DNA from: an uncultured Acidimicrobiaceae bacterium
GTDB lineage: Bacteria; Actinomycetota; Acidimicrobiia; Acidimicrobiales; RAAP-2
Direction: 5' to 3'
DNA: 42,207 nucleotides
Assembly: GCA_937975915.1 (NCBI GenBank)
Contig: CALJTY010000010.1
Coordinates: 1 to 42,207 of the forward strand
A program made the position numbers and the translations under genes. The notes under the pieces were generated by a model. The model saw only the letters and a list, made by a program, of their open reading frames with translations. It was not told the origin of the DNA and did no database searches. Shown here piece by piece: positions 1-8,406 of this stretch. The stretch's first letter is position 1. Each line of letters starts with the position of its first letter.

Positions 1-405
1 GAGGACCAGCTTCGTGATTTAGTTCAGAGTTACTCGATTGACTTTGTAGTTCTTGCTCGCTACATGCAAATTCTTTCACCAGAACTTTGTGCGCAGCTAA
101 GCGGACAGGTCATCAATATTCACCACTCGTTTCTCCCAGGCTTCAAGGGCGCCAAGCCTTACCACCAGGCATACGACCGTGGCGTGAAGCTCATTGGAGC
201 CACTGCACACTTTGTGACCAATCAGCTTGATGAGGGACCAATCATTGAACAAGATGTTGTTCGAGTCAGCCACTCACGCACGCCACAAGACATGGTTGCG
301 CTTGGCCGTGACATCGAGCGCAGTGTTTTATCTCGTGCGGTTGGCTTAGTTGCAGAAGACCGCGTCGCACTCGTTGGCACGCGAACAGTTATTTTCTCTC
401 AGTAA
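1..405 (+). CDS. purU: Formyltetrahydrofolate deformylase, C-terminal part (partial)
   Basis: The frame is open from the first base, so the gene begins outside the window; 134 C-terminal residues are visible. They carry the formyltransferase core: the NIHHSFLPGFKGAKPY segment with the catalytic His, followed by GATAHFV and LDEGPIIEQD with the conserved Asp. This arrangement fits PurU, which hydrolyses 10-formyl-THF to THF and formate, better than PurN, because the GATAHFVT and RDIERSVLSRAV segments are PurU-like. An N-terminal ACT domain would be expected upstream but cannot be seen. Its stop codon abuts the stop codon of the convergent kynU with no bases between them, and I see no terminator. 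Confidence 0.85.
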   Translation, partial: EDQLRDLVQSYSIDFVVLARYMQILSPELCAQLSGQVINIHHSFLPGFKGAKPYHQAYDRGVKLIGATAHFVTNQLDEGPIIEQDVVRVSHSRTPQDMVALGRDIERSVLSRAVGLVAEDRVALVGTRTVIFSQ

Positions 406-1638
406 TTACGTAATCGCGTTACGGACTTTAAACCGAGGGTCGTCGTAGGCACTGGAGTTCATGACATCCACCAAACGGTCCACTGCGTCATAGACCTCAG
501 TAAAACCTAGGTAGAGCGGTGTGAAACCGAGTCGACAAATGTCGGGGTCACGGAAGTCTCCTATTACCCCTCGTTCAATAAGGGCTTGCACAATGCCGTA
601 ACTCTCTGCGTGTCGAAGTGCAACCTGTGATCCGCGCTTTGCGTGTTCGAGAGGTGTGACAACTTCAAATACGCCAGGCAGTCGCTCTTCTACAAGTGCA
701 ATAAAGAGGTCAGTAAGCGCCAAGCTTTTGCTTCTCACTTCAGACATTGTTGTTTTGCTCCAAATGTCAAGTGCTCCGTCAAGAGAAGCCAACGCGAGAA
801 TCGAAGGTGACGAAGTAACGAATGCTTGCATCCCGAGTGCTGCTTCATAGCCAAGTTCAAAATCAAAGGGACGAGCGTGACCGAGCCATCCTGGAATTGG
901 ATTCTCGATGACGTTCTGCCACTTTTCACGGATGTACATGAATGCTGGAGCACCGGGACCACCATTTAGATACTTGTAACCACATCCTGCAGCAAAGTCC
1001 ACATCGCATCCCTCAACATCCAGAGGAACCGCACCAGTGGAGTGTGCAAAGTCCCACATCATTAATGCTCCGGCGTCATGGACCATCTTTGTAATGGACT
1101 TCATGTCAAGCATTTCGCCCGTGCGGTAATCAACTTGCGTGAACTCCACGAGTGCGACGTTCTCATTTAGCTCTTCAGCGAGATTGTTTCGGTTGATGGT
1201 GCGGACTTCAATTGGTCTTCCCGCCCACTTCGCAACTTCATTGATGATGTAAATGTCGGAGTGGAAATTTGCAACGTCCGTCAAAATAATATTGCGCTCT
1301 GGTCGCAGTTTGAGTGCACCGCCAACTAACTTCGCGATTGCGAACGTCAACGTATCAGCAACGAGAACTTCATTTGCCTTAGCTCCAATAAGTGGAGCTA
1401 GTTTGGCGCCAATGGTTAGTGGAGCAGCCATCCATCCAGCGCCTGACCAACTGCGAACCAAGCCTTTAGCCCACTGATCATTGATGACTTCATTAACGCG
1501 CACTCCCACGTTCTTTGAGACTGGGCCAAGTGAGTTGCCATCGAGGTAAATCTCGCCGGGATTAAGACTGAACTCACCACGCAGTGGTGCGAGCTTGTCG
1601 CTCGCATCCATGGCTTCACAATCACTACGACTAATCAC
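406..1638 (-). CDS. kynU: Kynureninase
   Basis: This 410-residue PLP enzyme of the aminotransferase class V fold cleaves kynurenine (or 3-hydroxykynurenine) to anthranilate (or 3-hydroxyanthranilate) and alanine. Visible hallmarks are IYLDGNSLGP near residue 30, the MMWDFAHSTGAVPLD segment near 193-207 with the PLP-contacting Asp, and GYKYLNGGPGAP with the Schiff-base Lys at about 222. Length is normal for the family. The GTG start overlaps the kynA stop as GTGA, so the two are translationally coupled, kynA first. The kynurenine formamidase expected between the two steps is not in the window. An internal ATG at codon 10 is an alternative start. Confidence 0.93.
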   Translation of the reverse strand: MISRSDCEAMDASDKLAPLRGEFSLNPGEIYLDGNSLGPVSKNVGVRVNEVINDQWAKGLVRSWSGAGWMAAPLTIGAKLAPLIGAKANEVLVADTLTFAIAKLVGGALKLRPERNIILTDVANFHSDIYIINEVAKWAGRPIEVRTINRNNLAEELNENVALVEFTQVDYRTGEMLDMKSITKMVHDAGALMMWDFAHSTGAVPLDVEGCDVDFAAGCGYKYLNGGPGAPAFMYIREKWQNVIENPIPGWLGHARPFDFELGYEAALGMQAFVTSSPSILALASLDGALDIWSKTTMSEVRSKSLALTDLFIALVEERLPGVFEVVTPLEHAKRGSQVALRHAESYGIVQALIERGVIGDFRDPDICRLGFTPLYLGFTEVYDAVDRLVDVMNSSAYDDPRFKVRNAIT

Positions 1639-2393
1639 AGCACCGACCTCACTTCCCAGAGCACTGGATACAGACGCTCGCTAATAGTTGTATCAAGATA
1701 CGCCATGCCATCACTTCCGCCCGTTCCCTGGCGCCTGCCAATTTGTCGGCCCGCCATAATCATGTGCTGGTGACGCCAACTTGCAATTCGCTGGTCGTGG
1801 TCAAGCAGCAGCTCTGCCACGGCATGAAGTGCATGGGTTTCAGCGCTGGTGTGCGATAAGTAGATTGCTCGCACGAGGTCAAGAAGATCATCCGTATTTG
1901 AAGCTCCAGTGATTGAGCGAACAGCGTGCTCAAAGCCACTCCACACGTTTGGAACTTCACTCATCTCTTTCAGCCACGCACGTTGCTCGTCACCAAAGAG
2001 CTCAAAGTTCAACATTGCGGGCTTTCCGCCACCACTAAGGAACTCAATCGCACGGAACTGAAATGACTGAAATCCAGAGGCGGGGTCGAGCGGGTCGCGA
2101 AAAGCGAGGAACCCTTCTGGCGACATTGAGTCCAGTGCTTGCAAGTGCGCAAGAAGCAAGTCCTCGATAATGATTATTCGACGCAGGTGTGAAAGTGCAT
2201 TCCATGGCTGCGAGTCGTAAAGAGCCCGACTAGCACGTTGCAATTCATCAATCACTACCTTGAACCAAAGCTCGTAGGACTGGTGAACAACAATGAACAA
2301 AAGTTCATCTGGCGCGTCATCAGTGAGCGGGACTTGGAGTTTTAGAAGATCATGGATCTTTAGATACGACGAGTAATCAGTTCCTTTAGTCAC
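1635..2393 (-). CDS. kynA: Tryptophan 2,3-dioxygenase
   Basis: This 252-residue heme dioxygenase opens the indole ring of L-tryptophan to give N-formylkynurenine. Recognisable blocks are the VHQSYELWFK motif with the substrate-site His, the RRIIIIEDLLLAHLQALDSMSPEGFLAFR region, WRHQHMIMAGRQIG with the proximal heme His, and the GTGGSDG substrate loop. It is somewhat shorter than the roughly 280-300 residues usual in bacteria, mainly at the N-terminus, but the conserved core is complete. It starts with GTG, has no Shine-Dalgarno, and has a -10-like TAGAGT 7 nt upstream, so it is probably leaderless. It is the first gene of kynA-kynU and lies 38 nt after ettA on the same strand. Confidence 0.92.
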   Translation of the reverse strand: MTKGTDYSSYLKIHDLLKLQVPLTDDAPDELLFIVVHQSYELWFKVVIDELQRASRALYDSQPWNALSHLRRIIIIEDLLLAHLQALDSMSPEGFLAFRDPLDPASGFQSFQFRAIEFLSGGGKPAMLNFELFGDEQRAWLKEMSEVPNVWSGFEHAVRSITGASNTDDLLDLVRAIYLSHTSAETHALHAVAELLLDHDQRIASWRHQHMIMAGRQIGRRQGTGGSDGMAYLDTTISERLYPVLWEVRSVL

Positions 2394-2400
2394 GAGAGGA

Positions 2401-2406
2401 ACTCTA
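2401..2406 (-). promoter_or_regulatory. -10 element of kynA (leaderless)
   Basis: TAGAGT lies 7 nt before the kynA GTG on the minus strand. No Shine-Dalgarno is present, so transcription starting at the GTG would give a leaderless mRNA. No good -35 is visible. Confidence 0.5.
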
Positions 2407-2431
2407 GGTCTTTAATGCAGACTTTGCAGAG

Positions 2432-4108
2432 CTACCTCGTAAGTGGCTTGTACTTGATTCGATGTGGAGTATCAGCGTCAGTTCCGAGACGCTTACGGCG
2501 TTCGGCTTCGTAGTCAGAGAAGTTCCCCTCAAACCAGCGCACCACCGCATCACCTTCAAAGGCGAGCACGTGAGTAGCAATTCGGTCTAAGAACCAGCGG
2601 TCGTGACTAATGACTACGGCACAACCAGGGAATCCAAGGAGCGCATCTTCCAAGGCACGAAGTGTGTCCACGTCAAGGTCGTTCGTAGGTTCGTCAAGTA
2701 GCAACACGTTTCCACCAGTTCGAAGAACTTTGGCAAGTTGTACGCGGTTACGTTCTCCACCAGAAATTTCTCCAACTTTCTTCTGTTGGTCACTCCCCTT
2801 GAACCCGAAACTCGAGACGTAGGCGCGCGCATGAATTTCACGGCCGCCAACAATCATGTGTTCGAGACCTTCGCTGATTTCATCAAAGACTGTTGCATCA
2901 GGATTCAAATTGTCACGTGACTGGTCAACGTACGCAAACGCAACGGTTGATCCGATTTCGATGTCGCCTGAATCAGGCTTCTCAAGTTCGGTCATCATCT
3001 TGAACAATGTGGTCTTACCAGCACCGTTTGGTCCAATAACACCAACAATGCCACCAGGAGGTAACAAGAAGGACAGATTCTCAATGAGCAGTTTTTCGTC
3101 GAAACTCTTGACGAGGTCAGTCGCGTTTACAACCGTGTCACCTAGACGTGGGCCTGGTGGAATCATGATTTCTAACTTGTCAGCGCGACGCTCAGAAGAT
3201 TCAGATTCAGCAACGAGTTCGTTAAATGTGGTGAGGCGCGCTTTACCTTTGCTTTGACGAGCACGTGGAGACATACGAATCCATTCGAGCTCTCGCTCGA
3301 GTGCAGCTTGGCGAACTTTGTCAGACTTTTCTTCTTGAGCAAGTCGCTCTTGCTTTTGCTCTAGCCACGATGAGTAGTTGCCTTCCCAAGGAATTCCATG
3401 ACCACGGTCGAGTTCCAAAATCCATGATGCCGCGTTGTCAAGGAAGTAGCGGTCGTGCGTAATGGCTACAACAGTTCCTGAGTAATCCTGAAGGGTGCGC
3501 TCCAACCATGCAACTGACTCGGCGTCTAAGTGGTTTGTAGGTTCGTCAAGTAGCAACAAGTCTGGCTTCGAAAGAAGAAGACGACAGAGTGCCACGCGAC
3601 GTTTTTCTCCACCCGACAGCTTTGTTACATCGGCATCGGCTGGCGGAAGTCGAAGTGCGTCCATTGCAATATCGAGCGTGCGCTCTAAGTCCCAGGCGTT
3701 TACCGCGTCAATCTTTGTTTGCAGATCAGACTGCTCAGTTAGTAGCGCATCAAAGTCAGCGTCAGGGTCCGCCATTGCGGCACACACTTCGTTAAATCGA
3801 ATAAGTAGGTCGCGTTGTTCTGCAACACCATCAGCAACATTTCCAACAACATCTTTGGTGGGATCAAGCTGTGGTTCTTGGGGAAGATAGCCAACTGTGA
3901 ACCCTGGGGTGAGCCGTGCTTCACCAGTGAAGCCGTCGTCGAGTCCCGCCATGATGCGAAGCAGAGATGACTTACCTGAACCGTTGCCGCCAATTACTCC
4001 GATTTTTGCCCCTGGGTAAAAGGACAAGTTGATTCCCTTTAAAACTTCACGATCCGGTGGATAGAAGCGTCGGAGGTCTCTCATTGTGTAAATAAATTGT
4101 GCGGCCAT
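2432..4108 (-). CDS. ettA: Energy-dependent translational throttle protein EttA (ABC-F ATPase)
   Basis: This 558-residue soluble ABC-F protein has two nucleotide-binding domains and no membrane segments. Domain 1 shows Walker A GGNGSGKSS near residue 40, signature LSGGEKRR and Walker B LLLLDEPTNHLDAE. Domain 2 shows GPNGAGKTT, ISGGERNR and LLLDEPTNDLD. The P-site tRNA interaction motif linker is present (ELEWIRMSPRARQSKGKARL), which separates EttA from Uup and the antibiotic-resistance ABC-F types. The family gates 70S ribosomes entering elongation according to ADP/ATP ratio. The length matches E. coli EttA (555). There is no clear Shine-Dalgarno, and the upstream hexamer at the leaderless position is only AACACT, so its expression signal is unclear. 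Confidence 0.95.
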   Translation of the reverse strand: MAAQFIYTMRDLRRFYPPDREVLKGINLSFYPGAKIGVIGGNGSGKSSLLRIMAGLDDGFTGEARLTPGFTVGYLPQEPQLDPTKDVVGNVADGVAEQRDLLIRFNEVCAAMADPDADFDALLTEQSDLQTKIDAVNAWDLERTLDIAMDALRLPPADADVTKLSGGEKRRVALCRLLLSKPDLLLLDEPTNHLDAESVAWLERTLQDYSGTVVAITHDRYFLDNAASWILELDRGHGIPWEGNYSSWLEQKQERLAQEEKSDKVRQAALERELEWIRMSPRARQSKGKARLTTFNELVAESESSERRADKLEIMIPPGPRLGDTVVNATDLVKSFDEKLLIENLSFLLPPGGIVGVIGPNGAGKTTLFKMMTELEKPDSGDIEIGSTVAFAYVDQSRDNLNPDATVFDEISEGLEHMIVGGREIHARAYVSSFGFKGSDQQKKVGEISGGERNRVQLAKVLRTGGNVLLLDEPTNDLDVDTLRALEDALLGFPGCAVVISHDRWFLDRIATHVLAFEGDAVVRWFEGNFSDYEAERRKRLGTDADTPHRIKYKPLTR

Positions 4109-4493
4109 ATGTCAAGTGTTACGCAAAACACACTCTCGTGTCATTTCCTTCAGTTGAAGCAAAGAAACATGACTTTTACGAATGGGCTTTAACTGAACAA
4201 CAAACTTGCTGAGACCCCAAAGCTCCCAGCTGGAATTGCTCAAGTTAAATTCCCGGCTGGCAGCTTTGGGCATGTTCACAATTTCTAAAACTGCTGGTCA
4301 GCGTGACTGGCAATTTCAGCAATTACTTTTCCCACAGGCGGCACAGAGTTAATGCTGCGTTAATCACGGATTTGTCACATGAAAGCCATCTTGAGACTAT
4401 CCTCGGCACTATCAAAAGTCTGCTTGCTTGTTGTCCTGTCGGAGACTGCATGTACTCAGAATCGTGCTGTAAATAAACCAATAGGAGAAAAAT
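4109..4493. other. 385-bp gene-free divergent region between ettA and the nucleoside transporter
   Basis: This is the only gene-free stretch longer than 300 bp. It contains a long imperfect hairpin (separate entry) and a short GU-rich stem-loop near 4294-4310. The 3' end carries the AGGAG ribosome binding site of the BMP binding protein (about 4483-4487). I recognise no purine, T-box or other known riboswitch consensus, no tRNA and no convincing ORF. A TTGTCA near 4373-4378 could be a -35, but no -10 lies at proper spacing, so I do not call the bmp promoter. Confidence 0.6.
4216..4270. repeat. Long imperfect inverted repeat (hairpin), unknown role
   Basis: Arms 4216-4237 and 4248-4270 pair over about 21 positions: nine perfect pairs (CCCAAAGCT/AGCTTTGGG), a C-C mismatch, five pairs, one G-T, two pairs, a bulged C at 4252 and four A-T pairs, closing a 10-nt loop. 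There is no T-tract on either side, so it does not look like an intrinsic terminator. The loop CAAGTT (4241-4246) is complementary to AACTTG just 5' of the stem (4203-4208), which would permit a pseudoknot. Confidence 0.7.
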
Positions 4494-5582
4494 ATGGGGA
4501 AGTTCCGTCGCATTGGAACATTGCTCGGGTCTAGCGCGCTAGTACTCGGCACCATGACACTCGGAGTAACCGGAAGTGTGATTACTTCAGGTGCTGCAAG
4601 TGCCGCTGCAAAACCAGCCGGATGTGTTGTTCTTGACACCGGTGGAGTGAATGACAAGTCATTCAACCAATCAGCATGGCAAGGAGCTCAGGCTGCAGCT
4701 GCTGCTAACAAAGCAATCACTGTTAAGTACTTGACTTCAACCTCATCAGCTGACTACACATCAAACATCAACACATTCATCCAACAGGGCTGTGGAATCA
4801 TCGTCACAGTTGGATACTTGATGGGTGATGCAACAACTGCTGCTGCAAAGGCACACCCAGATCAGCTGTTCGCAATTGTTGACAGTGGCCCACCAGCACC
4901 AATGAACAACCTGCTTAGCCTTTCGTACCGTACAGACCAGGGTGCATTCCTTGGTGGTTACTTAGCTGCAGCTTCATCAAAGACTGGAAAAGTAGCAACA
5001 TTCGGTGGAATCAACATTCCACCAGTGACTATCTACATGAACGGTTTTGTTGCTGGTGTTAAGTACTACAACAAGATGAACAACAAGTCAGTAACAGTTC
5101 TTGGATGGACACCTTCAGCAGTATCAGGCGGAGCTGGCACAGGAACATTTGCTAACAGCTTCACTGACCAGACTGCTGGTAACACCATTACTACTGGTCT
5201 ATTTGCACAGGGCGCAGACATTGTGTTCCCAGTTGCTGGTTCAGTAGGACTTGGATCACTTGCTGCTGCAAAGACAGCTGGTAAGGGTCACCAAGTTCTA
5301 TGGGTTGACTTTGATGCAAGTACAACTAACGCTGCAGACGTAAAGAACGGATGGTTCCTCGGAACTGTTCTTAAGGGTGTAAGTGCTTCTGTAAAGAACG
5401 CAATTACAAGTGCTAAGGCTGGAACATTCACTGGTGGAACGTACACAGGTACAACCACTAACGGTGGAACAGGATTTGCTTTCAACGACGCAAAGACTTC
5501 AGCTGCACTTAAGGCGAAGATTGCCGCTATTGCGAAGGGAATCGCTAACGGTTCTATCTCAGTAGACCCAGCTAAGAACTAA
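4494..5582 (+). CDS. BMP-family nucleoside ABC transporter, substrate-binding protein
   Basis: This 362-residue secreted binding protein belongs to the BMP/PnrA/Med family, whose members bind purine nucleosides for ABC importers. The diagnostic motif is DTGGVNDKSFNQSAWQG at about residues 48-64; the DQGAFLGGYLAA, GGINIPPVTIYMNGF and ADIVFPVAGSVGLG segments also fit. The N-terminus has a basic start, a hydrophobic core and ASAAA, a type I signal peptide with no lipobox, unlike many family members. A strong AGGAG lies 6 nt before the ATG. The codons look homogeneous and A/T-ending, as in highly expressed genes. The ATPase and permeases follow, after a terminator, in the usual BMP cassette. The exact ligand is inferred from the surrounding nucleoside catabolism genes. 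Confidence 0.92.
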   Translation: MGKFRRIGTLLGSSALVLGTMTLGVTGSVITSGAASAAAKPAGCVVLDTGGVNDKSFNQSAWQGAQAAAAANKAITVKYLTSTSSADYTSNINTFIQQGCGIIVTVGYLMGDATTAAAKAHPDQLFAIVDSGPPAPMNNLLSLSYRTDQGAFLGGYLAAASSKTGKVATFGGINIPPVTIYMNGFVAGVKYYNKMNNKSVTVLGWTPSAVSGGAGTGTFANSFTDQTAGNTITTGLFAQGADIVFPVAGSVGLGSLAAAKTAGKGHQVLWVDFDASTTNAADVKNGWFLGTVLKGVSASVKNAITSAKAGTFTGGTYTGTTTNGGTGFAFNDAKTSAALKAKIAAIAKGIANGSISVDPAKN

Positions 5583-5599
5583 TACTTCTTACAAGTTTT

Positions 5600-5645
5600 A
5601 CTAACAACAAAGCCCGGGCAATTTCGCCCGGGCTTTGTTGTTAGT
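5600..5645 (+). terminator. Strong intrinsic terminator after the BMP binding protein
   Basis: A perfect 20-bp stem (arms 5600-5619 and 5626-5645) with a 6-nt AATTTC loop has a GCCCGGGC core flanked by AACAACAAA and TTTGTTGTT, so it could work in both directions. It lies between the binding protein and the ATPase, probably letting the binding protein be made in excess. Its last base is the first base of the -10 proposed for the ATPase. Confidence 0.9.
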
Positions 5646-5650
5646 ACGAT
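5645..5650 (+). promoter_or_regulatory. -10 element of the nucleoside ABC ATPase (leaderless)
   Basis: TACGAT lies 7 nt before the ATG at 5658 and immediately follows the terminator stem. It would restart transcription for the ATPase and permeases as a leaderless mRNA. There is no Shine-Dalgarno for either candidate ATG. Confidence 0.45.
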
Positions 5651-5657
5651 GAAATCA

Positions 5658-7169
5658 ATGCATCTAGAACTCCGCAACATAACGAAGCGATTCGGGAACT
5701 TCACCGCCAATAACAAAATCAGCCTCACCGTTGAACCTGGACAGATCCACTGTCTGCTCGGTGAAAATGGTGCGGGAAAATCAACACTTATGAACGTCCT
5801 CTTTGGACTTCTGGAGCCAGATGAGGGTGAAATCCTCATCGACGGTGAGCCAGTTAAATTCGCAAACTCTGGTGAAGCAGTGCGTCGCGGCATCGGAATG
5901 GTGCACCAACACTTCATGCTGGTGCCAGTTTTTTCAGTAGCTGAAAATGTTGTTCTCGGTTTTGAGCCCACTAAGTCATTTGGACGACTTGACCTTGAAA
6001 AAGCATCGAATGACATTCGACGTGTCTCAAAAGAATTTGGACTCGAAGTAGACCCTGACGCGATTATTGAAGAACTGTCCGTTGGTATCCAACAGCGCGT
6101 AGAAATTCTTAAAGCACTGAACCACGATGCACAGCTACTCATTCTTGACGAACCAACTGCAGTTCTTACGCCACAAGAAATTGACTCACTCTTGGAAATC
6201 ATGCGCTCACTCACTGCCGCAGGAAAATCAATCCTCTTTATTACGCACAAACTAAAAGAAGTACAAGCAATCGCGGACGTAATCACAATTATTCGACTCG
6301 GAGAAGTCGTTGGAACAGCTCTTCCAAGCGACCCCGAAACCGTCCTCGCCTCAAAGATGGTCGGTCGTGAAGTAAACCTTACGGTTGCAAAAGATGAAGT
6401 TGCCCAGGGCGACACTGTTCTAGAAATTCGTAATCTCATAGTTCATGATGACCGCGGCATCCCTGTAGTCAATAACGTTTCACTAGACATCCACGGCGGA
6501 GAGATTCTGGCTCTCGCAGGTGTCCAAGGAAACGGTCAAACAGAACTCGTTGAAGCAATTGCCGGTATTCGACGTGTTGAATCAGGAACAATCACACTCG
6601 GTGGCAAAGACATAACTAATAACTCCCCACGACAAATTCTTGACGCCGGGCTTGGACACATCCCCGAAGACCGTCAGTCCAATGGGCTAGTGCTTTCTAT
6701 GAGCGTCGCCGACAATATGGTTCTCAATACCCCTAGGCGAGCACCATTTGCAAAACGTGGAACAAGAAATCTAAAAGCAGTTGATGAGAATGCCCAGACC
6801 CTTGTCAAAAACTTTGATGTTCGAACAACCTCAACACAGGCCCCGCTTAGTTCGTTATCTGGTGGAAACCAGCAAAAAGTGATTGTCGCTCGAGAACTCT
6901 CGAGGCCTATCGCCGCGCTTGTTGCTTCACAGCCAACTCGAGGACTCGATGTTGGCTCAATCGAATACGTTCACAAGCAAATTGTGAACGAGCGCAACTC
7001 GGGTCGTGGAGTATTGATCGTCTCTTCAGAGCTTGATGAAGTATTCGCTCTGGGAGACCGCATCGCCGTTATGCACAATGGAAAAATTACGGGAATCGTC
7101 CCACCATCAACAAGCAGGTCCGACGTTGGACTACTTATGGCCGGAGTAACTGAGGGATCAAATGAGTAA
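5658..7169 (+). CDS. Nucleoside ABC transporter, duplicated ATPase subunit
   Basis: This 503-residue fused ATPase of the sugar/nucleoside type (as in B. subtilis NupO/YufO) energises the BMP importer. The first domain has Walker A GENGAGKST, signature LSVGIQQRVEI and Walker B LLILDEPTAVL. The second has a degenerate Walker A (GVQGNGQTE), signature LSGGNQQKV and an altered Walker B (ALVASQPTRGLD), the usual asymmetry of this class. I chose the ATG at 5658 (MHLELRNITKRFG) over the one at 5649 because it sits 7 nt after a -10-like TACGAT and the N-terminus then matches the family. The terminator stem leaves no room for a ribosome binding site. It overlaps the next gene by 8 bp. Confidence 0.93.
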   Translation: MHLELRNITKRFGNFTANNKISLTVEPGQIHCLLGENGAGKSTLMNVLFGLLEPDEGEILIDGEPVKFANSGEAVRRGIGMVHQHFMLVPVFSVAENVVLGFEPTKSFGRLDLEKASNDIRRVSKEFGLEVDPDAIIEELSVGIQQRVEILKALNHDAQLLILDEPTAVLTPQEIDSLLEIMRSLTAAGKSILFITHKLKEVQAIADVITIIRLGEVVGTALPSDPETVLASKMVGREVNLTVAKDEVAQGDTVLEIRNLIVHDDRGIPVVNNVSLDIHGGEILALAGVQGNGQTELVEAIAGIRRVESGTITLGGKDITNNSPRQILDAGLGHIPEDRQSNGLVLSMSVADNMVLNTPRRAPFAKRGTRNLKAVDENAQTLVKNFDVRTTSTQAPLSSLSGGNQQKVIVARELSRPIAALVASQPTRGLDVGSIEYVHKQIVNERNSGRGVLIVSSELDEVFALGDRIAVMHNGKITGIVPPSTSRSDVGLLMAGVTEGSNE

Positions 7170-8406
7170 CAGCACAAAGGCAAGTCTCTGGGTGCGCTAC
7201 ACCTCAAAAAGTCCTGTGTTTGTGACTGTCTTCTCGGTGGTGCTTGGCCTAGTTGTCGGTGCACTGGTGATCATCGCGACTTCACCTGTGATTCTTCACT
7301 CGTGGAGTCAGATCTTCAGTAGTTGGGGTGGAATTTTTCACGCCCTCAAGGTGACACTTGACAATGTTGGTGCTGCGTACCGTTCAATCTTTACCGGGTC
7401 AATTGTTGACCCACCACAATTTTGGCACGCGTTAACTACTGGCAAGGACTGGGCAGTAGCACTCACACCGATTTCAGAAACACTCACCTACACTGCTCCA
7501 CTTCTTATTGCGAGTATCGGAGTTGGAATTGCATTCCAAGCGGGAATGTTCAACATTGGAGCAAACGGACAGGCCGTCATGGGTGGAATCGTTGGCACTG
7601 CAGCTGGTTCAATGCTGCATTTACCAACCGCTGTCCATGTTCCACTAACGCTCCTCGCAGGAATTCTTGGTGGAGTTATTGCAGGAATCATTCCTGGGCT
7701 CCTGAAGGCATTTACCGGCGCACACGAAGTAATTATCACCTTGATGTTGAATTACGTAATCGCATTTTTCTTGATTTACACCTTGCTCTCCACGGCACTC
7801 CAGCAGCCCGGTCAGCAAAATGATGTTTCAAGATATCTTGATCCAACCGCACAACTCTCACCACTCTTTGGGGCGCATTCAGGGCTTCGAGTCAATTGGG
7901 GAATTATCATCGCAGGCTTAGTTGTTGCATTCGCTTGGTGGTTTTTAGAGCGCTCAACTTTAGGTTTTGACTTCCGAGTAACTGGTGCCAATCCAAAAAC
8001 GGCTCAGGCATCGGGCATCAACGCCAAGGTGGTGATTGTTCTCGTGTTCCTTATCTCAGGTGGACTTGCTGGACTCGCTGGTGTGGTTCAAGTTTCTAGT
8101 ACGACGCACTTCTTGGATGGTGGCTTCTTGGTTGGAAGCGCAGGAATTGGATTCACTGCAATCACTGTTTCGCTGCTTGGAAGAAACAACCCAATTGGCA
8201 TTATCTGGGGCTCACTACTTTTTGCAGCACTGAACGTTGGAGGACGAGTGATGCAAGCTTCCACCACCATCCCTCTGGACCTCGCGACCATTATTCAGTC
8301 AGTTATTGTCCTTTTCGTTGCTACGCCGGTTCTCGTAAAAGAGATCTTCAGACTTCGAGTTGAACATGCCGAAGCAGTACAACTATCCGTGAAGGGTTGG
8401 AGCTAA
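7162..8406 (+). CDS. Nucleoside ABC transporter, permease subunit 1
   Basis: This 414-residue integral membrane protein is of the BPD_transp_2 (branched-chain/ribose-type) permease family and resembles YufP/NupP. Several hydrophobic segments are evident, with family blocks ETLTYTAPLLIASIGVGIAFQAGMFNIGANGQ and LGFDFRVTGANPKTAQASGIN. It forms the channel heterodimer with the next gene. Its start overlaps the ATPase stop by 8 bp (ATGAGTAA) and its own stop shares one base with the next start (TAATG), so the three genes are translationally chained. Confidence 0.92.
   Translation: MSNSTKASLWVRYTSKSPVFVTVFSVVLGLVVGALVIIATSPVILHSWSQIFSSWGGIFHALKVTLDNVGAAYRSIFTGSIVDPPQFWHALTTGKDWAVALTPISETLTYTAPLLIASIGVGIAFQAGMFNIGANGQAVMGGIVGTAAGSMLHLPTAVHVPLTLLAGILGGVIAGIIPGLLKAFTGAHEVIITLMLNYVIAFFLIYTLLSTALQQPGQQNDVSRYLDPTAQLSPLFGAHSGLRVNWGIIIAGLVVAFAWWFLERSTLGFDFRVTGANPKTAQASGINAKVVIVLVFLISGGLAGLAGVVQVSSTTHFLDGGFLVGSAGIGFTAITVSLLGRNNPIGIIWGSLLFAALNVGGRVMQASTTIPLDLATIIQSVIVLFVATPVLVKEIFRLRVEHAEAVQLSVKGWS

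Noticed and set aside
4109..4493. Purine or other known riboswitch upstream of the nucleoside importer
   Set aside because: The conserved purine-riboswitch core and other consensus elements I know are absent; only an unclassified hairpin is present.
5579..6439. 286-codon open frame antisense to the nucleoside ATPase
   Set aside because: Ser/Arg-rich composition typical of a complementary-strand shadow; it ends at the terminator and lies fully over a clearly conserved gene.
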